Assembly (NCBI RefSeq): GCF_017310035.1
Contig: NZ_CP022296.1
Location: 1-64,000, forward strand
Length of the DNA: 64,000 bases
Direction of reading: 5' to 3'
From: Nocardioides sp. S5
GTDB taxonomy: Bacteria; Actinomycetota; Actinomycetes; Propionibacteriales; Nocardioidaceae
The notes below the pieces were generated by a model. It saw only the letters and a list, made by a program, of their open reading frames with translations, did no database searches and was not told where the DNA came from. Shown here piece by piece: positions 25,931 to 34,608 of the stretch (position 1 is the first letter of the stretch; each line of letters opens with the position of its first letter). The translations under genes and the position numbers were made by a program.

Positions 25931-27396
25931 CCCTCGTCGCCCTCTCCGTCGTCCTGCTTCTCCTGGCCCGGCGGCACCTTCGCCCAGTAGCTCACCGTCA
26001 CCGTGTCGCCCTCCTGGAGGGTGCCGCTCGGCTCGACGGAGGCCACGATCCCCTCGGGCTGGTCGCCGGGGTTCTCCAGCTCGACCGGCGTCGGGTCGAG
26101 GCCGAGGTCGCGCAGCTCCTTCTCGACGTCCTTGCGGTCGCGTCCGACGTAGGCCGCCGGGTCGACCTCGACGGTGGCGGGCTCCGGCGACTCCGTCTCG
26201 GTCGGGGTCTCCGTGGGCGTCTCCGTCGGGGTCTCCGTGGGCGTCTCGGTCGGGGTCTCGGTGGGTGTCCCGGTCGGCGTCTGCGACGGCTCGGGCGTCT
26301 GCGAGGGGGTGTCGGTCTGACCTGAGGTGGAGTCGGTGTCGTCGCGGGTGCCGAGCCACACCGCCAGCAGCACGGCCGCGAGCACGGCGGCGATGCCGAG
26401 CAGCAGCGGCCACGGCACCGGCGTACGCCGTCGGGCGGGCGCGGGCGCGGGAACAGGGGCGGCAGCGGCGGGCGCGGCCGGCGCCACGGCCGGCATCACC
26501 TGCGTCGAGGAGCCGGCCGGCGGCACCACGGCCGGTGCGACCACGGTCGCGGCCCCGGCGGGCTCACGCAGCGCGCGGGCGAGCTCGGCGCCGTCGGAGT
26601 AGCGGTCCCCGGGCGCCTTGGACAGCGCACGGCGTACGACGGCAGCGAGGTCGCCCGGCACGGAGGCGGGCAGGTCGGGCACCGGGTCGCGCAGGTGGGC
26701 GATCGCGGTGGCCACGGCGCTGTCGGCGACGAAGGGCTTGCGCCCGGCGAGGCACTCGAAGGCGACGACGCCGAGCGAGTAGACGTCGGAGGCGGCGCTC
26801 GCGGTGCCGCCCTCGGCCTGCTCGGGGGAGATGTAGGCGGGCGTGCCCATCACCTCGCCGGTCCTGGTCAGCGCCATGCCCTCCGCGGCGCGCGCGATGC
26901 CGAAGTCGGTGACCTTGACCCGCCTGTCGGGCGTGACGAGCAGGTTGGCGGGCTTGACGTCGCGGTGCACGATGCCGGCGGCGTGGGCCACGCCGAGCGC
27001 GTCGGCGGCCTGCGCGAGCAGGTCCTGCGCGGCTGCGGGGTCGAGCGGTGCGTCGGGGCGCAGCAGCGCCGACAGGGGCTGGCCCTCGACGAGCTCCATC
27101 ACGAGGTAGGGGCGCGGGGTTCCCGAGCCGTCGTCGAGGGAGCTCTCGCCGTAGTCGAACACCGACGCGATGCCGGGGTGCTGGAGGGCTGCCGCGTGGC
27201 GGGCCTCGGTCTCGAAGCGGGTGCGGAAGAGCGCGTCGTCGGCGTACTCGGTCTTGAGCACCTTCACCGCGACGGCACGGTCGAGCACGGTGTCGCGGGC
27301 CGACCAGACCTCGCCCATGCCGCCGGTGGCGATGCGGGACTCCAGGACGTAGCGGCGGGCGTCGTCGACGTGGCCGCCCGGGGACAGGGTGGTCAC
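25927..27396 (-). CDS. pknA: Ser/Thr protein kinase PknA-like, with one PASTA domain
   Basis: Second membrane kinase of the operon, 489 aa. The kinase domain is about residues 16-278, with Lys45, HRDVKPAN (Asp146), DFG 164-166 and activation loop TRTGEVMGT. A Pro/Ala linker leads to a membrane span (about 328-348). A TPTE repeat stalk (374-402) follows, then one PASTA-like domain (about 410-473) and a charged tail. Mycobacterial PknA lacks a PASTA domain, so this form could sense cell-wall fragments itself. The GTG at 27396 overlaps the pbpA stop (GTGA); upstream in-frame codons lie inside pbpA. Confidence 0.92.
   Translation of the reverse strand: MTTLSPGGHVDDARRYVLESRIATGGMGEVWSARDTVLDRAVAVKVLKTEYADDALFRTRFETEARHAAALQHPGIASVFDYGESSLDDGSGTPRPYLVMELVEGQPLSALLRPDAPLDPAAAQDLLAQAADALGVAHAAGIVHRDVKPANLLVTPDRRVKVTDFGIARAAEGMALTRTGEVMGTPAYISPEQAEGGTASAASDVYSLGVVAFECLAGRKPFVADSAVATAIAHLRDPVPDLPASVPGDLAAVVRRALSKAPGDRYSDGAELARALREPAGAATVVAPAVVPPAGSSTQVMPAVAPAAPAAAAPVPAPAPARRRTPVPWPLLLGIAAVLAAVLLAVWLGTRDDTDSTSGQTDTPSQTPEPSQTPTGTPTETPTETPTETPTETPTETPTETESPEPATVEVDPAAYVGRDRKDVEKELRDLGLDPTPVELENPGDQPEGIVASVEPSGTLQEGDTVTVSYWAKVPPGQEKQDDGEGDEG
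26191..26277 (-). repeat. Tandem DNA repeat coding for the TPTE stalk of PknA
   Basis: About seven units of 12 bases encode TPTE repeats between the membrane span and the PASTA domain. They are nearly identical to the repeat at 24137-24244. Confidence 0.8.
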
Positions 27397-28853
27397 CGGT
27401 TGATCACCGCCTCCATGACCGCCTTGGCGATCGGTCCGCCGAGGGCGCCGCCGCCGATCTCGTCGGGGGAGGTGTCGCTCGACTCCACCAGCACCGCGAC
27501 CGCGACCTTCGGGTCCTCGGCGGGGGCGAAGGAGACGAACCACGCGTAGGGCGGACGGTCGCCGCTCGACTGCGCCGTGCCGGTCTTGCCGGCGACCTCG
27601 ACGCCCGGGATCTGCGCCGGGGAGGCGGTCCCGGAGTCGACCGTGGCCACCATCATCTCGGTGAGCTCGTCGGCGGTGCTGCTCGAGATGGCCTTGCTGA
27701 TCGTCTCCGGGTCGGTGCGGTCCAGGACCGACAGGTTGGGAGCGCGCACCTCGTCGACGACATAGGGGCGCATCACGTCACCGTCGTTGGCGATCGCGGC
27801 GGCCACCATCGCCATCTGCAGGGGAGTGGCGGTGACGCTGGACTGGCCGATGCCGGACATCGCGGTCTGAGGGGCGTCCATGTCGCGCGGGTAGAGCGAC
27901 TTCGCCTGGCCGGGGAGGTCCTCCAGCGAGGTGGAGTTGAAGCCGAAGGCCTCAGCCTGGTCGGCCATCGCCTCGGTGCCGAGCTCGTTGGCCAGGCTGA
28001 GGAACGTGACGTTGCAGGAGACCTGCAGCGCCTGCGTCATCGTGATCCGCCGCCCGCCGCAGTTGCCGCCGTCGTAGTTGCCGATGGTGGTCGACGACTG
28101 GGGCAGCTGGTAGCGGAAGCCACCGGGCACCATCGAGTCGGCGTCGTAGTCGCCGGACTCGATCGCGGCCGCCGCAGTGACGAGCTTGAAGGTCGACCCC
28201 GGAGGCAGGGTGGTGGCGATGGCACGGTTGACCAGCGGCTCGCGCGGGTCTTCGTTGAGACGTTCGCTCGCCTCGCTCACCGCGCCGAAGTCGTGGGAGG
28301 CCAGGACGTTGGGGTCGTAGCTCGGGGTCGATGCCATCGCCAGGACCCGACCGGTCGTCGGCTCGAGGGCCACGACCGCGCCCTGGGCGTCGCCGGGGAG
28401 CGCCTCGAGGCCGTTCCACGCAGCGTCCTGCGCGGCCGCGTCGAGGGTCAGCTGGACGTTGCCGCCCTTGGGGTCGCTGTTGCTGAGCATGTCGACGAGG
28501 CGGGTCACGAACAGGCGCGAGTCGTCGCCGGAGAGGACCGCGTTCTGGGAGCGCTCGACGCCGGTCTGGCTGAAGTAGGCGAAGTAGCCGGTGACGTGGG
28601 CGTACTTGAAGGGCTCGGAGTAGGTCCGCTGGAAGCGGTACTTGTCGTCGGACGGCACGCTGCGCGCGATCGCCTCGTCGCCGACCAGGATCGCCCCGCG
28701 CTCGCGGGAGTAGGTCGCGGTGAGGATGCGGCGGTTGCGCGGGTCCTCCGACAGCTCGTCGGCGCGGACGTACATCAGGTAGGTCGAGTTGACCAGCAGC
28801 GCCATGAAGAGGACGAGGCAGAAGACCGCGACGACGCGGATGGGCTTGTTCAC
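27393..28853 (-). CDS. pbpA: Penicillin-binding protein PbpA (class B transpeptidase)
   Basis: Septal or elongation transpeptidase that crosslinks peptidoglycan outside the membrane. The product is 486 aa, with an N-terminal anchor (about 8-28), a dimerisation region, and a transpeptidase domain: SxxK in PPGSTFKLV (Ser220, Lys223), SCN at about 276, and KTGTAQ near 425. The GTG start overlaps the rodA stop (GTGA), so it is coupled to its glycosyltransferase partner. Counterpart of PbpA next to pknA in mycobacteria. Confidence 0.94.
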   Translation of the reverse strand: MNKPIRVVAVFCLVLFMALLVNSTYLMYVRADELSEDPRNRRILTATYSRERGAILVGDEAIARSVPSDDKYRFQRTYSEPFKYAHVTGYFAYFSQTGVERSQNAVLSGDDSRLFVTRLVDMLSNSDPKGGNVQLTLDAAAQDAAWNGLEALPGDAQGAVVALEPTTGRVLAMASTPSYDPNVLASHDFGAVSEASERLNEDPREPLVNRAIATTLPPGSTFKLVTAAAAIESGDYDADSMVPGGFRYQLPQSSTTIGNYDGGNCGGRRITMTQALQVSCNVTFLSLANELGTEAMADQAEAFGFNSTSLEDLPGQAKSLYPRDMDAPQTAMSGIGQSSVTATPLQMAMVAAAIANDGDVMRPYVVDEVRAPNLSVLDRTDPETISKAISSSTADELTEMMVATVDSGTASPAQIPGVEVAGKTGTAQSSGDRPPYAWFVSFAPAEDPKVAVAVLVESSDTSPDEIGGGALGGPIAKAVMEAVINR

Positions 28854-30253
28854 CGCAGCTTCACCACCTGGGTGTGCTCGCTGTCGGCGGCCGAGTCGTC
28901 GACCGGGTCCAGTCGCGGTGCCGGGCGCCGCGCCTGGTCGGAGATGCGCAGCAGGAGGGCGATGACCACCCAGTTGGCGACCAGCGAGGAGCCTCCGTAG
29001 GAGAGGAACGGGGTGGTGAGGCCGGTCAGCGGGATGAGGCCGGTGACACCGCCGATGACGACGAAGACCTGGAGGGCGAAGATCGCGCCGAGGCCGACCG
29101 CCATCAGCTTGCCGAAGCCGTCGCGGGAGATCAGCGCGATGCGCAGGGCGCGCTCGACGATCAGGCCGTAGCAGAGCACGATCGCCATGACCGCGGTCAG
29201 ACCGAGCTCCTCACCGATCGTGGAGACGATGAAGTCGGAGTAGGCGAACGGCACGCGCTCGGGGAAGCCGTCGCCGAAGCCGCGGCCGATCAACCCGCCC
29301 CAGCCCTGCCCGAAGAGAGCCTCGACGAGCTGGAAGCTGCCGGGCGAGTCGTCGTAGTAGTCCAGCGGGTCCAGCCAGAAGTTGAAACGGTTCTGCACGT
29401 TGCCGACGAACGTGTACGCCGCCAGCGCGCCGGCCGCGAACAGGGCGGCCCCCACGACGAGCCAGCCGGGCCGCTCGGTGGCGACGTAGAGCATCGCCAG
29501 GAAGAGGCCGAAGAACAGCAGCGAGGAGCCCAGGTCGTTCTGGAGCACCAGGATCATCATCGAGATGCCGAACATCGCCATGATCGGGCCCAGGTCGCGC
29601 CCGCGCGGGAGGTCGACGAAGACCACGCGCCGGCCCGCGAGCGCGAGCGCGTCGCGGTGCAGGACGAGGTAGCCGGAGAAGGCGATCACCAGCATCACCT
29701 TCGCCACCTCGCCCGGCTGGAAGCTGAAGCCGGCGACGTTGATCCAGATGCGGGCACCGTTGATCTCGCGGCCGATCAGCGGGAGGAACGGCAGGACGAG
29801 CAGCACGATGCCGGTCAGGCCGGCGGTGTAGGTGAAGCGCTGCAGCACGCGGTGGTCGCGCATGAGCACCAGCGTGACGATGAAGAGCACGACGCCGAGC
29901 GTCATCCACACCAGCTGCTGGCGGGCGAACGTGTGCGGGTCGCCGAGCGCCTCGTAGGTGATGTCGAGGCGGCGGAGGATGGCCAGTCCGAACCCGTTGA
30001 GCGCGGCCACCAGCGGCAGCAGCACCGGGTCGGCGTACGGCGCGACGATGCGCACGGTCACGTGGGCGGCGACGATCAGCGCGGTGAGCCAGCCGCCGTA
30101 GCCGACGATGTCGGCCGGCACCTGACCCTCGAGGCCCAGGCCGACCGCGGCGTAGGCGCCGATGCCGACCGCGAGGGCGAGGACGAGCAGGAACAGCTCC
30201 GCGCCCCGGCGGCGCCGGTGCACGAAGCCCATCAGGGTCCCGGTCTGACTCAT
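28850..30253 (-). CDS. rodA: SEDS peptidoglycan glycosyltransferase RodA/FtsW
   Basis: A 467-aa polytopic membrane protein, about ten to twelve helices, of the SEDS family that polymerises lipid II together with a class B PBP. Key segments are GREINGARIWINV and PGEVAKVMLVIAF in the middle, and GLIPLTGLTTPFLSYGGSS near the end. The catalytic-type Asp lies in LQNDLGSS. It starts with ATG at 30253, 13 bases after the pstP stop, and overlaps pbpA by 4 bases. Confidence 0.94.
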   Translation of the reverse strand: MSQTGTLMGFVHRRRRGAELFLLVLALAVGIGAYAAVGLGLEGQVPADIVGYGGWLTALIVAAHVTVRIVAPYADPVLLPLVAALNGFGLAILRRLDITYEALGDPHTFARQQLVWMTLGVVLFIVTLVLMRDHRVLQRFTYTAGLTGIVLLVLPFLPLIGREINGARIWINVAGFSFQPGEVAKVMLVIAFSGYLVLHRDALALAGRRVVFVDLPRGRDLGPIMAMFGISMMILVLQNDLGSSLLFFGLFLAMLYVATERPGWLVVGAALFAAGALAAYTFVGNVQNRFNFWLDPLDYYDDSPGSFQLVEALFGQGWGGLIGRGFGDGFPERVPFAYSDFIVSTIGEELGLTAVMAIVLCYGLIVERALRIALISRDGFGKLMAVGLGAIFALQVFVVIGGVTGLIPLTGLTTPFLSYGGSSLVANWVVIALLLRISDQARRPAPRLDPVDDSAADSEHTQVVKLR

Positions 30254-30266
30254 CGCAGCACCCCCG

Positions 30267-31514
30267 TCACCCTGCGTCGACGTCCTGGCGCGCGGCGTAG
30301 TTGTCGACGGTCATCCGCGCCTCGTCCAGGTCGTCGGCCTCGATGCCCTCGCGCACCGTCTCGGCGTCGATGTCGCTGAGGCGGGCGAGCTCCACGTCGG
30401 TGACCTCGTAGGCGTGGGACAGCGAGAAACCGGGCAGGTCGGCGTCGATGCCGCGGAAGATCGCGACCCGGCCGTCCTGCTCGGCGACGTAGAACTGCTG
30501 CTGGCTCCACGACCAGCCGGCCGCAAGGACGACCCAGGCGATGCCGAGCAGGACCGCGGCGACCAGCAGGCGCCGCAGCCAGGCGTAGCGGCCCGGGTCG
30601 CGCGGGGCGTAGCGGGCGGCCTCGGGGTCGATCGGGTCGGCGGCGAACGCACCCTCGGGCACGTCGGCCGGGACCGGTGCGATCTCGCCGGTGTCACCGG
30701 AGCGGTGGCCGCGGAACAGCCCGCCCACGGCGCCGCCGAGCGGCATCCGGCGGGGCAGCTCGGCCGCGGCACCCACCAGGAGCGGCACCAGGTCGTCCGG
30801 CGGCGGCTCCTCGGAGACGTCGGCGACGATGCAGGTGACGTTGTCGGTGCTGCCGGCCTCGAGGCTGGCGCGGACCAGCTCGACCGCGGCGAAGTCCGGG
30901 GTGCCGGTGGAGAGGATGTCGGCCATCCGCTCGGGGCTCAGCGTGCCGCAGGCGCCGTCACTGCACACGAAGACGCGGTCGCCGGGCTCCGCGGGGACCT
31001 CGAAGAGGTCGGGCTCCTCGTGGCGGATGCCGTCGAGCGCCTTGAGGATGAGGTTGCGGTGCGGGTGGGTCCGCGACTGCTCCTCGGTGATGCGGCCCTC
31101 GTCGATGAGGGACTGCACGAAGGTGTGGTCGTGGGTGAGCTGGCGCAGCTCGCCGCCGCGGTAGAGGTAGGCGCGGCTGTCGCCGATGTGGCCGATGCCG
31201 AAGCGGGTGCCGTCGAAGAGCGCGACGGTCGCGGTGGTCGAGGTGCCGTTGAGGTCGGGGTCCTCCTCGACGAGCTCGCCGATCCGGTCGTCCGCGCGGT
31301 GCACGGCACCGGCCACCTGGCCGAGGATGTCGTCGTCGGGCTCCTGGTCGAGCTTGCGGAGCGCCTGCACGGCCGTGCTCGAGGCGAGGTCGCCGCGCAC
31401 CGCACCGCCGACGCCGTCGCAGACCGTCAGCAGCCACGGACCGGCGTAGCCGCTGTCCTGGTTCTCACGGCGTACGCGCCCGACGTCGGAGATCGCGGAG
31501 TAGTGGAGGTACAT
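30267..31514 (-). CDS. pstP: PP2C-family Ser/Thr phosphatase PstP
   Basis: Phosphatase that reverses PknA/PknB phosphorylation. The product is 415 aa. The PP2C domain is about residues 1-235 with metal-binding motifs RRENQD, CDGVGG, GDSRAYL and SDGACGTL. Then comes a linker, a membrane span (about 310-330) and a small outer domain of about 85 residues. The ATG at 31514 shares one base with the fhaB stop; a GTG one codon earlier (31517) is an alternative. Its place between fhaB and rodA is the standard actinobacterial order. Confidence 0.94.
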   Translation of the reverse strand: MYLHYSAISDVGRVRRENQDSGYAGPWLLTVCDGVGGAVRGDLASSTAVQALRKLDQEPDDDILGQVAGAVHRADDRIGELVEEDPDLNGTSTTATVALFDGTRFGIGHIGDSRAYLYRGGELRQLTHDHTFVQSLIDEGRITEEQSRTHPHRNLILKALDGIRHEEPDLFEVPAEPGDRVFVCSDGACGTLSPERMADILSTGTPDFAAVELVRASLEAGSTDNVTCIVADVSEEPPPDDLVPLLVGAAAELPRRMPLGGAVGGLFRGHRSGDTGEIAPVPADVPEGAFAADPIDPEAARYAPRDPGRYAWLRRLLVAAVLLGIAWVVLAAGWSWSQQQFYVAEQDGRVAIFRGIDADLPGFSLSHAYEVTDVELARLSDIDAETVREGIEADDLDEARMTVDNYAARQDVDAG

Positions 31515-31993
31515 CACTTGCGCAGCTCCAGGATCGTCTTGCCGACCCGCACCTGGACGCCCACGCCGATGGTGGTGGGCTGGGTGATGCGGACCGGGCC
31601 GACGTAGGTGCCGTTGGTGGAGCCGAGGTCCTCCACGAACCACTCGTCGCCGCTCGCCGCGACACGGGCGTGGCGGGTGGAGACGTAGTCGTCGTCGAGC
31701 TTGATCGCCGCGTCACTGCCGCGTCCGATCAGCAGCGGGGCGTCCGCGAGCTCGGCGCGGGTGCCCGGCCTGTCGCCCTCGACCACCAGCAGGTGGGTGG
31801 GAGCGCCCCGCCGCGGCTTCCTCGGCTTGCCGTTGCCCTTGCGACCCGTCGGCGCGGGTGCGCCGCCGCGGGCCGTCTCGGGCACCCGGGCGCCGAACAT
31901 GTCGGAGCGGATCACCGAGATCGCCGACAGCACGAAGATCCACAGGATGGCCAGGAAGGCCACGCGGATCAGGAAGAGGGTCAGCTCAGACAT
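31514..31993 (-). CDS. fhaB: FHA-domain protein FhaB (FipA-like)
   Basis: A 159-aa protein with an N-terminal membrane helix (about 5-28) and a C-terminal FHA domain that binds phospho-Thr peptides: IGRGSDAAIKLDD, STRHARV and DLGSTNGTYVG. Between them is a basic linker. In mycobacteria FhaB/FipA links kinase signalling to FtsZ and FtsQ. It starts 8 bases inside the end of fhaA and its stop shares a base with the pstP start. Confidence 0.92.
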   Translation of the reverse strand: MSELTLFLIRVAFLAILWIFVLSAISVIRSDMFGARVPETARGGAPAPTGRKGNGKPRKPRRGAPTHLLVVEGDRPGTRAELADAPLLIGRGSDAAIKLDDDYVSTRHARVAASGDEWFVEDLGSTNGTYVGPVRITQPTTIGVGVQVRVGKTILELRK

Positions 31994-32702
31994 TCCAGCC
32001 CCCGGCCTCGTCGCGCCCGCCGTCGATGCGGACGGTCATCTCGGTGTGCCCGATCTTGATCGTGGAGCCGTCGCGCAGGCGCGCCCGCGCGACCTTCGTG
32101 CCGTCGACCAGGATGCCGTTGGTCGACCCCAGGTCTACCGCCTCGACGCCGTCGATGCTCACCTCGAGCTCGAGGTGGCGCCTGCTCACACCGGGGTCGT
32201 TGATGCGCAGGTCGGCCTCGGTGCCGCGACCGATGACCAGCCCGGGCGGGCGCAGCGGGTGGCGGGTGCCGTTGACCTCGAGCGTGGCGTGCGAGGAGCG
32301 CGTGCGGGTGCGCTGGTCGTTGTCGGTGACGCTCGCCTGCGCCTTGGAGCGGATCCGGAAGCGGCCGGTCGTCAGGTCTTCGGCGGACTCGAAGGCGATG
32401 CTGACCGGGCCGGTGAAGACGTAGCCCTGCGCGTCGGCGTGGTCCTGGAGCTGGTCGACGAGGTCCTGCTCGAGCGCGCGGCCGAGGCCGACGATCCGCT
32501 CCAGGTCGGCCGCCGAGAGCTCGACGTGGAAGTCGTTGGGCACCAGCCTGCGCTGGCGGCTGAGCACCTGGGCGTTGTTGTCGCACTCGCGCTGGAGCGC
32601 CGCGGCGATCTCGACCGGCTGCACGGCGCTGCGGAAGGCGCGGGCGAACACGCCTGAGATGACCGACTCGAGCCGCTGCTCGAACCTCTGGAGCGCATTC
32701 AC
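31986..32702 (-). CDS. fhaA: FHA-domain protein FhaA
   Basis: A 238-aa protein and the first gene of the operon. The N-terminal domain (about 1-110; FEQRLESVISGVFARAFRS, VQPVEIAAALQRECD) is the FhaA-type DUF3662 domain. The C-terminal FHA domain (about 150-225) has GRGTEADLRINDPGVSRRH and DLGSTNGILVDG. Mycobacterial FhaA is longer (about 527 aa) with a long linker, so this is a compact form. It binds phosphorylated MviN in mycobacteria. The GTG at 32702 is preferred since the family N-terminus begins there and GGAGAGGAGG lies just upstream. Confidence 0.92.
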   Translation of the reverse strand: MNALQRFEQRLESVISGVFARAFRSAVQPVEIAAALQRECDNNAQVLSRQRRLVPNDFHVELSAADLERIVGLGRALEQDLVDQLQDHADAQGYVFTGPVSIAFESAEDLTTGRFRIRSKAQASVTDNDQRTRTRSSHATLEVNGTRHPLRPPGLVIGRGTEADLRINDPGVSRRHLELEVSIDGVEAVDLGSTNGILVDGTKVARARLRDGSTIKIGHTEMTVRIDGGRDEAGGWNV

Positions 32703-32913
32703 TCCGGGCCTCCTCTCCTCGCGCTGGCGTCACGTCGTTGTGGTGGGCAGGCTTCACACGCCGCCCGATCGGTGTCGCCGAGCGTACCGGCCGCTCACCG
32801 GTGTGCACGGGTGCCGCCCCGCCCGAGGGGTGACCCCAGCCGACGGCGTCGCGCGAGGGCACGGCCGATTGGGAGGGCGCCTCAGGCGTGGGGTAGCCTT
32901 CCCTCTGCTTCAT

Positions 32914-32999
32914 GCGCGAGTGGCGGAACGGCAGACGCGCTGCGTTCAGGTCGCAGTGTCCGAAAGGGCGTGGGGGTTCAAATCCCCCCTCGCGCACCA
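32914..32999 (+). tRNA. tRNA-Leu (CAG)
   Basis: An 86-base tRNA with a long variable arm. The acceptor GCGCGAG (32914-32920) pairs with CTCGCGC (32989-32995). The anticodon stem CTGCG/CGCAG encloses TTCAGGT with anticodon CAG (32947-32949). CCA (32997-32999) is encoded. A -10-like TAGCCT (32894-32899) and a -35-like TTGGGA (32869-32874) lie upstream. The rest of 32703-32913 holds only the fhaA leader and promoter region. Confidence 0.96.
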
Positions 33000-33002
33000 A
33001 CC

Positions 33003-33036
33003 ACGAAGGCCCCGGACCACGGTCCGGGGCCTTCGT
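33003..33036 (+). terminator. Terminator of tRNA-Leu
   Basis: A perfect hairpin with 16-base arms (33003-33018 and 33021-33036) around two bases, 4 bases after the tRNA end. The tail is weak (TCGTCGTC-like). Confidence 0.8.
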
Positions 33037-33058
33037 CGTCGTCGGGCATCCTCGACGG

Positions 33059-33367
33059 ATGGCCGAGCGCGACGAGTCCCCGACGGAGGACGAGAAGTGG
33101 CTCGTCGTCGATGGCCGGCGCTGGCGGCGTACGGACCCGGCGATCCCGGCCGACGAGCTGGCCCGCCTGAAGTCCCACCTCGGCCGGGGCAGGTCCGGCG
33201 TGCGGACCGCACGCGACGACGCCGAGCTGGCCGCCACCCGGCACCGGACGCAGCTGGCCAAGACCGGTCTCGGCGAGCGTGGCCCGAAGTGGTGGGAGCA
33301 GACCGACGCGGAGCGGCGCGAACGGTGGGAGTCCGCGCTGCGCGAGCTCGACGCCCTCGACGAGTGA
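33059..33367 (+). CDS. Small conserved hypothetical protein
   Basis: A 102-aa, highly charged cytoplasmic protein. It starts MAERDESPTEDEKWLVVDGR, then RRWRRTDPAIPADE, and ends with GERGPKWWEQTDAERRERW. I recall this kind of short protein, with a DGRRWR...DPAIP motif and a Pro-Trp-Trp-Glu-like segment, as widespread in bacteria, sometimes misleadingly named as a Tol transporter protein; nothing in the sequence supports transport. Function unknown. The ATG at 33059 has CATCCT ending 6 bases before it, so it may be leaderless. It follows the tRNA-Leu terminator. Confidence 0.7.
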   Translation: MAERDESPTEDEKWLVVDGRRWRRTDPAIPADELARLKSHLGRGRSGVRTARDDAELAATRHRTQLAKTGLGERGPKWWEQTDAERRERWESALRELDALDE

Positions 33368-33473
33368 GCCGCAGACGCGCGGGCGTTGGTCTGTCCCGAG
33401 GGTCATCGGCACGCTCGCGCCCGGGTGCTCGGCCGACCGATGTCCGCGTGTCTCCGCCGGACATACTCGGCGC

Positions 33474-34115
33474 ATGAGCGATGACCCGCGAGCGCCCCAG
33501 CCCGGCGCCCAGCACCTCGCCGAGCCGCTGCGCTCGCGCTGGAGCCCGAGCGTGTACGACGCCGCGCACCGGTTGGGCGACGACGAGATCGAGACCCTCC
33601 TGCACGCGGCTCAGTGGGCGCCGAGCGCGGGCAACAGCCAGCCCTGGTTGTTCTTCGTGTGCGTGCCGGGCACCGCCAACCACGACCGGCTGGTCGCGAC
33701 GCTGAGCCGCGGCAACTCCGGGTGGGTCCCGCGGGCCTCGGTCGTCTTCGTCACCGCGGCGCACGTCCGCTCCGGCGCCGAGGCCGATGCGCCAGCATTC
33801 AGCGATTACGCGCTCTACGACGTCGGCCAGGCCGCCGCACACCTCACCCTCCAGGCACGCGCGATGGGGCTGCACGCCCACCAGTTCGCCGGCTTCGACC
33901 ACGACGCCCTGGCCGACGCGCTCGGCGTACCTCCCTCCCACCAGCTCCTCACCGGCATCGCCGTCGGCGTGCCGGGCGACGCAGGCGAGGTCGACGAGCG
34001 CACGGCCGCCCGCGACCACCGCGACCGCACGCGCAGACCGCTGGCGGAGTGGGCCTTCACCGGACGCTTCGGCGAGCCCTTCGACGCCCCACCGGTGGCA
34101 GGCTCCGGGACATGA
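33474..34115 (+). CDS. Nitroreductase family protein
   Basis: A 213-aa flavin-dependent reductase-like protein. Typical segments are the N-terminal RSRWSPSVYD, then APSAGNSQPWLFF (FMN-binding Ser/Asn/Gln-Pro-Trp), DVGQAAAHLTLQARAMGLHAHQF, and a C-terminal RRPLAEWAF. Members reduce nitro groups, quinones or other electrophiles with NAD(P)H; the substrate here cannot be told. The ATG at 33474 is preceded by CATACT 6 bases upstream. Its stop overlaps the next start (ATGA). Confidence 0.85.
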   Translation: MSDDPRAPQPGAQHLAEPLRSRWSPSVYDAAHRLGDDEIETLLHAAQWAPSAGNSQPWLFFVCVPGTANHDRLVATLSRGNSGWVPRASVVFVTAAHVRSGAEADAPAFSDYALYDVGQAAAHLTLQARAMGLHAHQFAGFDHDALADALGVPPSHQLLTGIAVGVPGDAGEVDERTAARDHRDRTRRPLAEWAFTGRFGEPFDAPPVAGSGT

Positions 34116-34564
34116 CCGCACCCGGGCGTCGCGTGGTCGCGTGGGCGGTCCTCGTCGGTGGGCTGGTGGCGGCCGCCACCGGAACCACCGGTTGTGCGGT
34201 GGGCTGCGGCGACGAGTCGGCCAGTGACGTGCTGGAGGTCCAGCTGGACGGGTCGACCGTGGGTGACGACCACGAGGTGCGGATCGAGGTGTGCCAGGAC
34301 GACGTGTGCGAGGAGGTCACCGCCCCCGCGACCCAGTACGTCGTCGACGTCGCGCTCTCCGACCTCGACGTCGACCTCGACGAGCCCGGCGAGCCCGGCG
34401 AGCCCGGTGAGCCCGGTGAGCCCGGTGGGGTGGTGGTCGAGGTGGTGGACGGAGCCGGTCGCACGATCGGCACCACCCGCGCCACCCTCGACCTCAGGGC
34501 TGTGAGCGACGGTCCGGGCTGCCCGACCACCCGCGAGCAGGAGATCAGCGTCACCGCCTCCTGA
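34112..34564 (+). CDS. Small secreted protein with a Gly-Glu-Pro repeat, possible lipoprotein
   Basis: A 150-aa exported protein of unknown function. It has an N-terminal signal (Arg-Arg then a hydrophobic stretch to about residue 25) ending TGTTGC, which is only a weak lipobox because position -3 is Thr. The mature part has Cys pairs (VGCGDE, VCQDDVCEE) and an acidic stretch. It also has a collagen-like (Gly-Glu-Pro)n repeat from about residue 91, encoded by 9-base repeats at about 34381-34426. It overlaps the nitroreductase gene by 4 bases, so the two are coupled. Confidence 0.6.
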   Translation: MTAPGRRVVAWAVLVGGLVAAATGTTGCAVGCGDESASDVLEVQLDGSTVGDDHEVRIEVCQDDVCEEVTAPATQYVVDVALSDLDVDLDEPGEPGEPGEPGEPGGVVVEVVDGAGRTIGTTRATLDLRAVSDGPGCPTTREQEISVTAS

Positions 34565-34608
34565 CGGACCCGGCCGGCCGGTTGGCGACGGTTTGGCAGA
34601 CTCGTGGC

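Noticed and set aside
28874..30379. A 501-codon plus-strand frame over rodA
   Set aside because: The translation is an Arg/Gln/Glu/Asp-rich shadow; the minus-strand rodA has clear membrane helices and family motifs.
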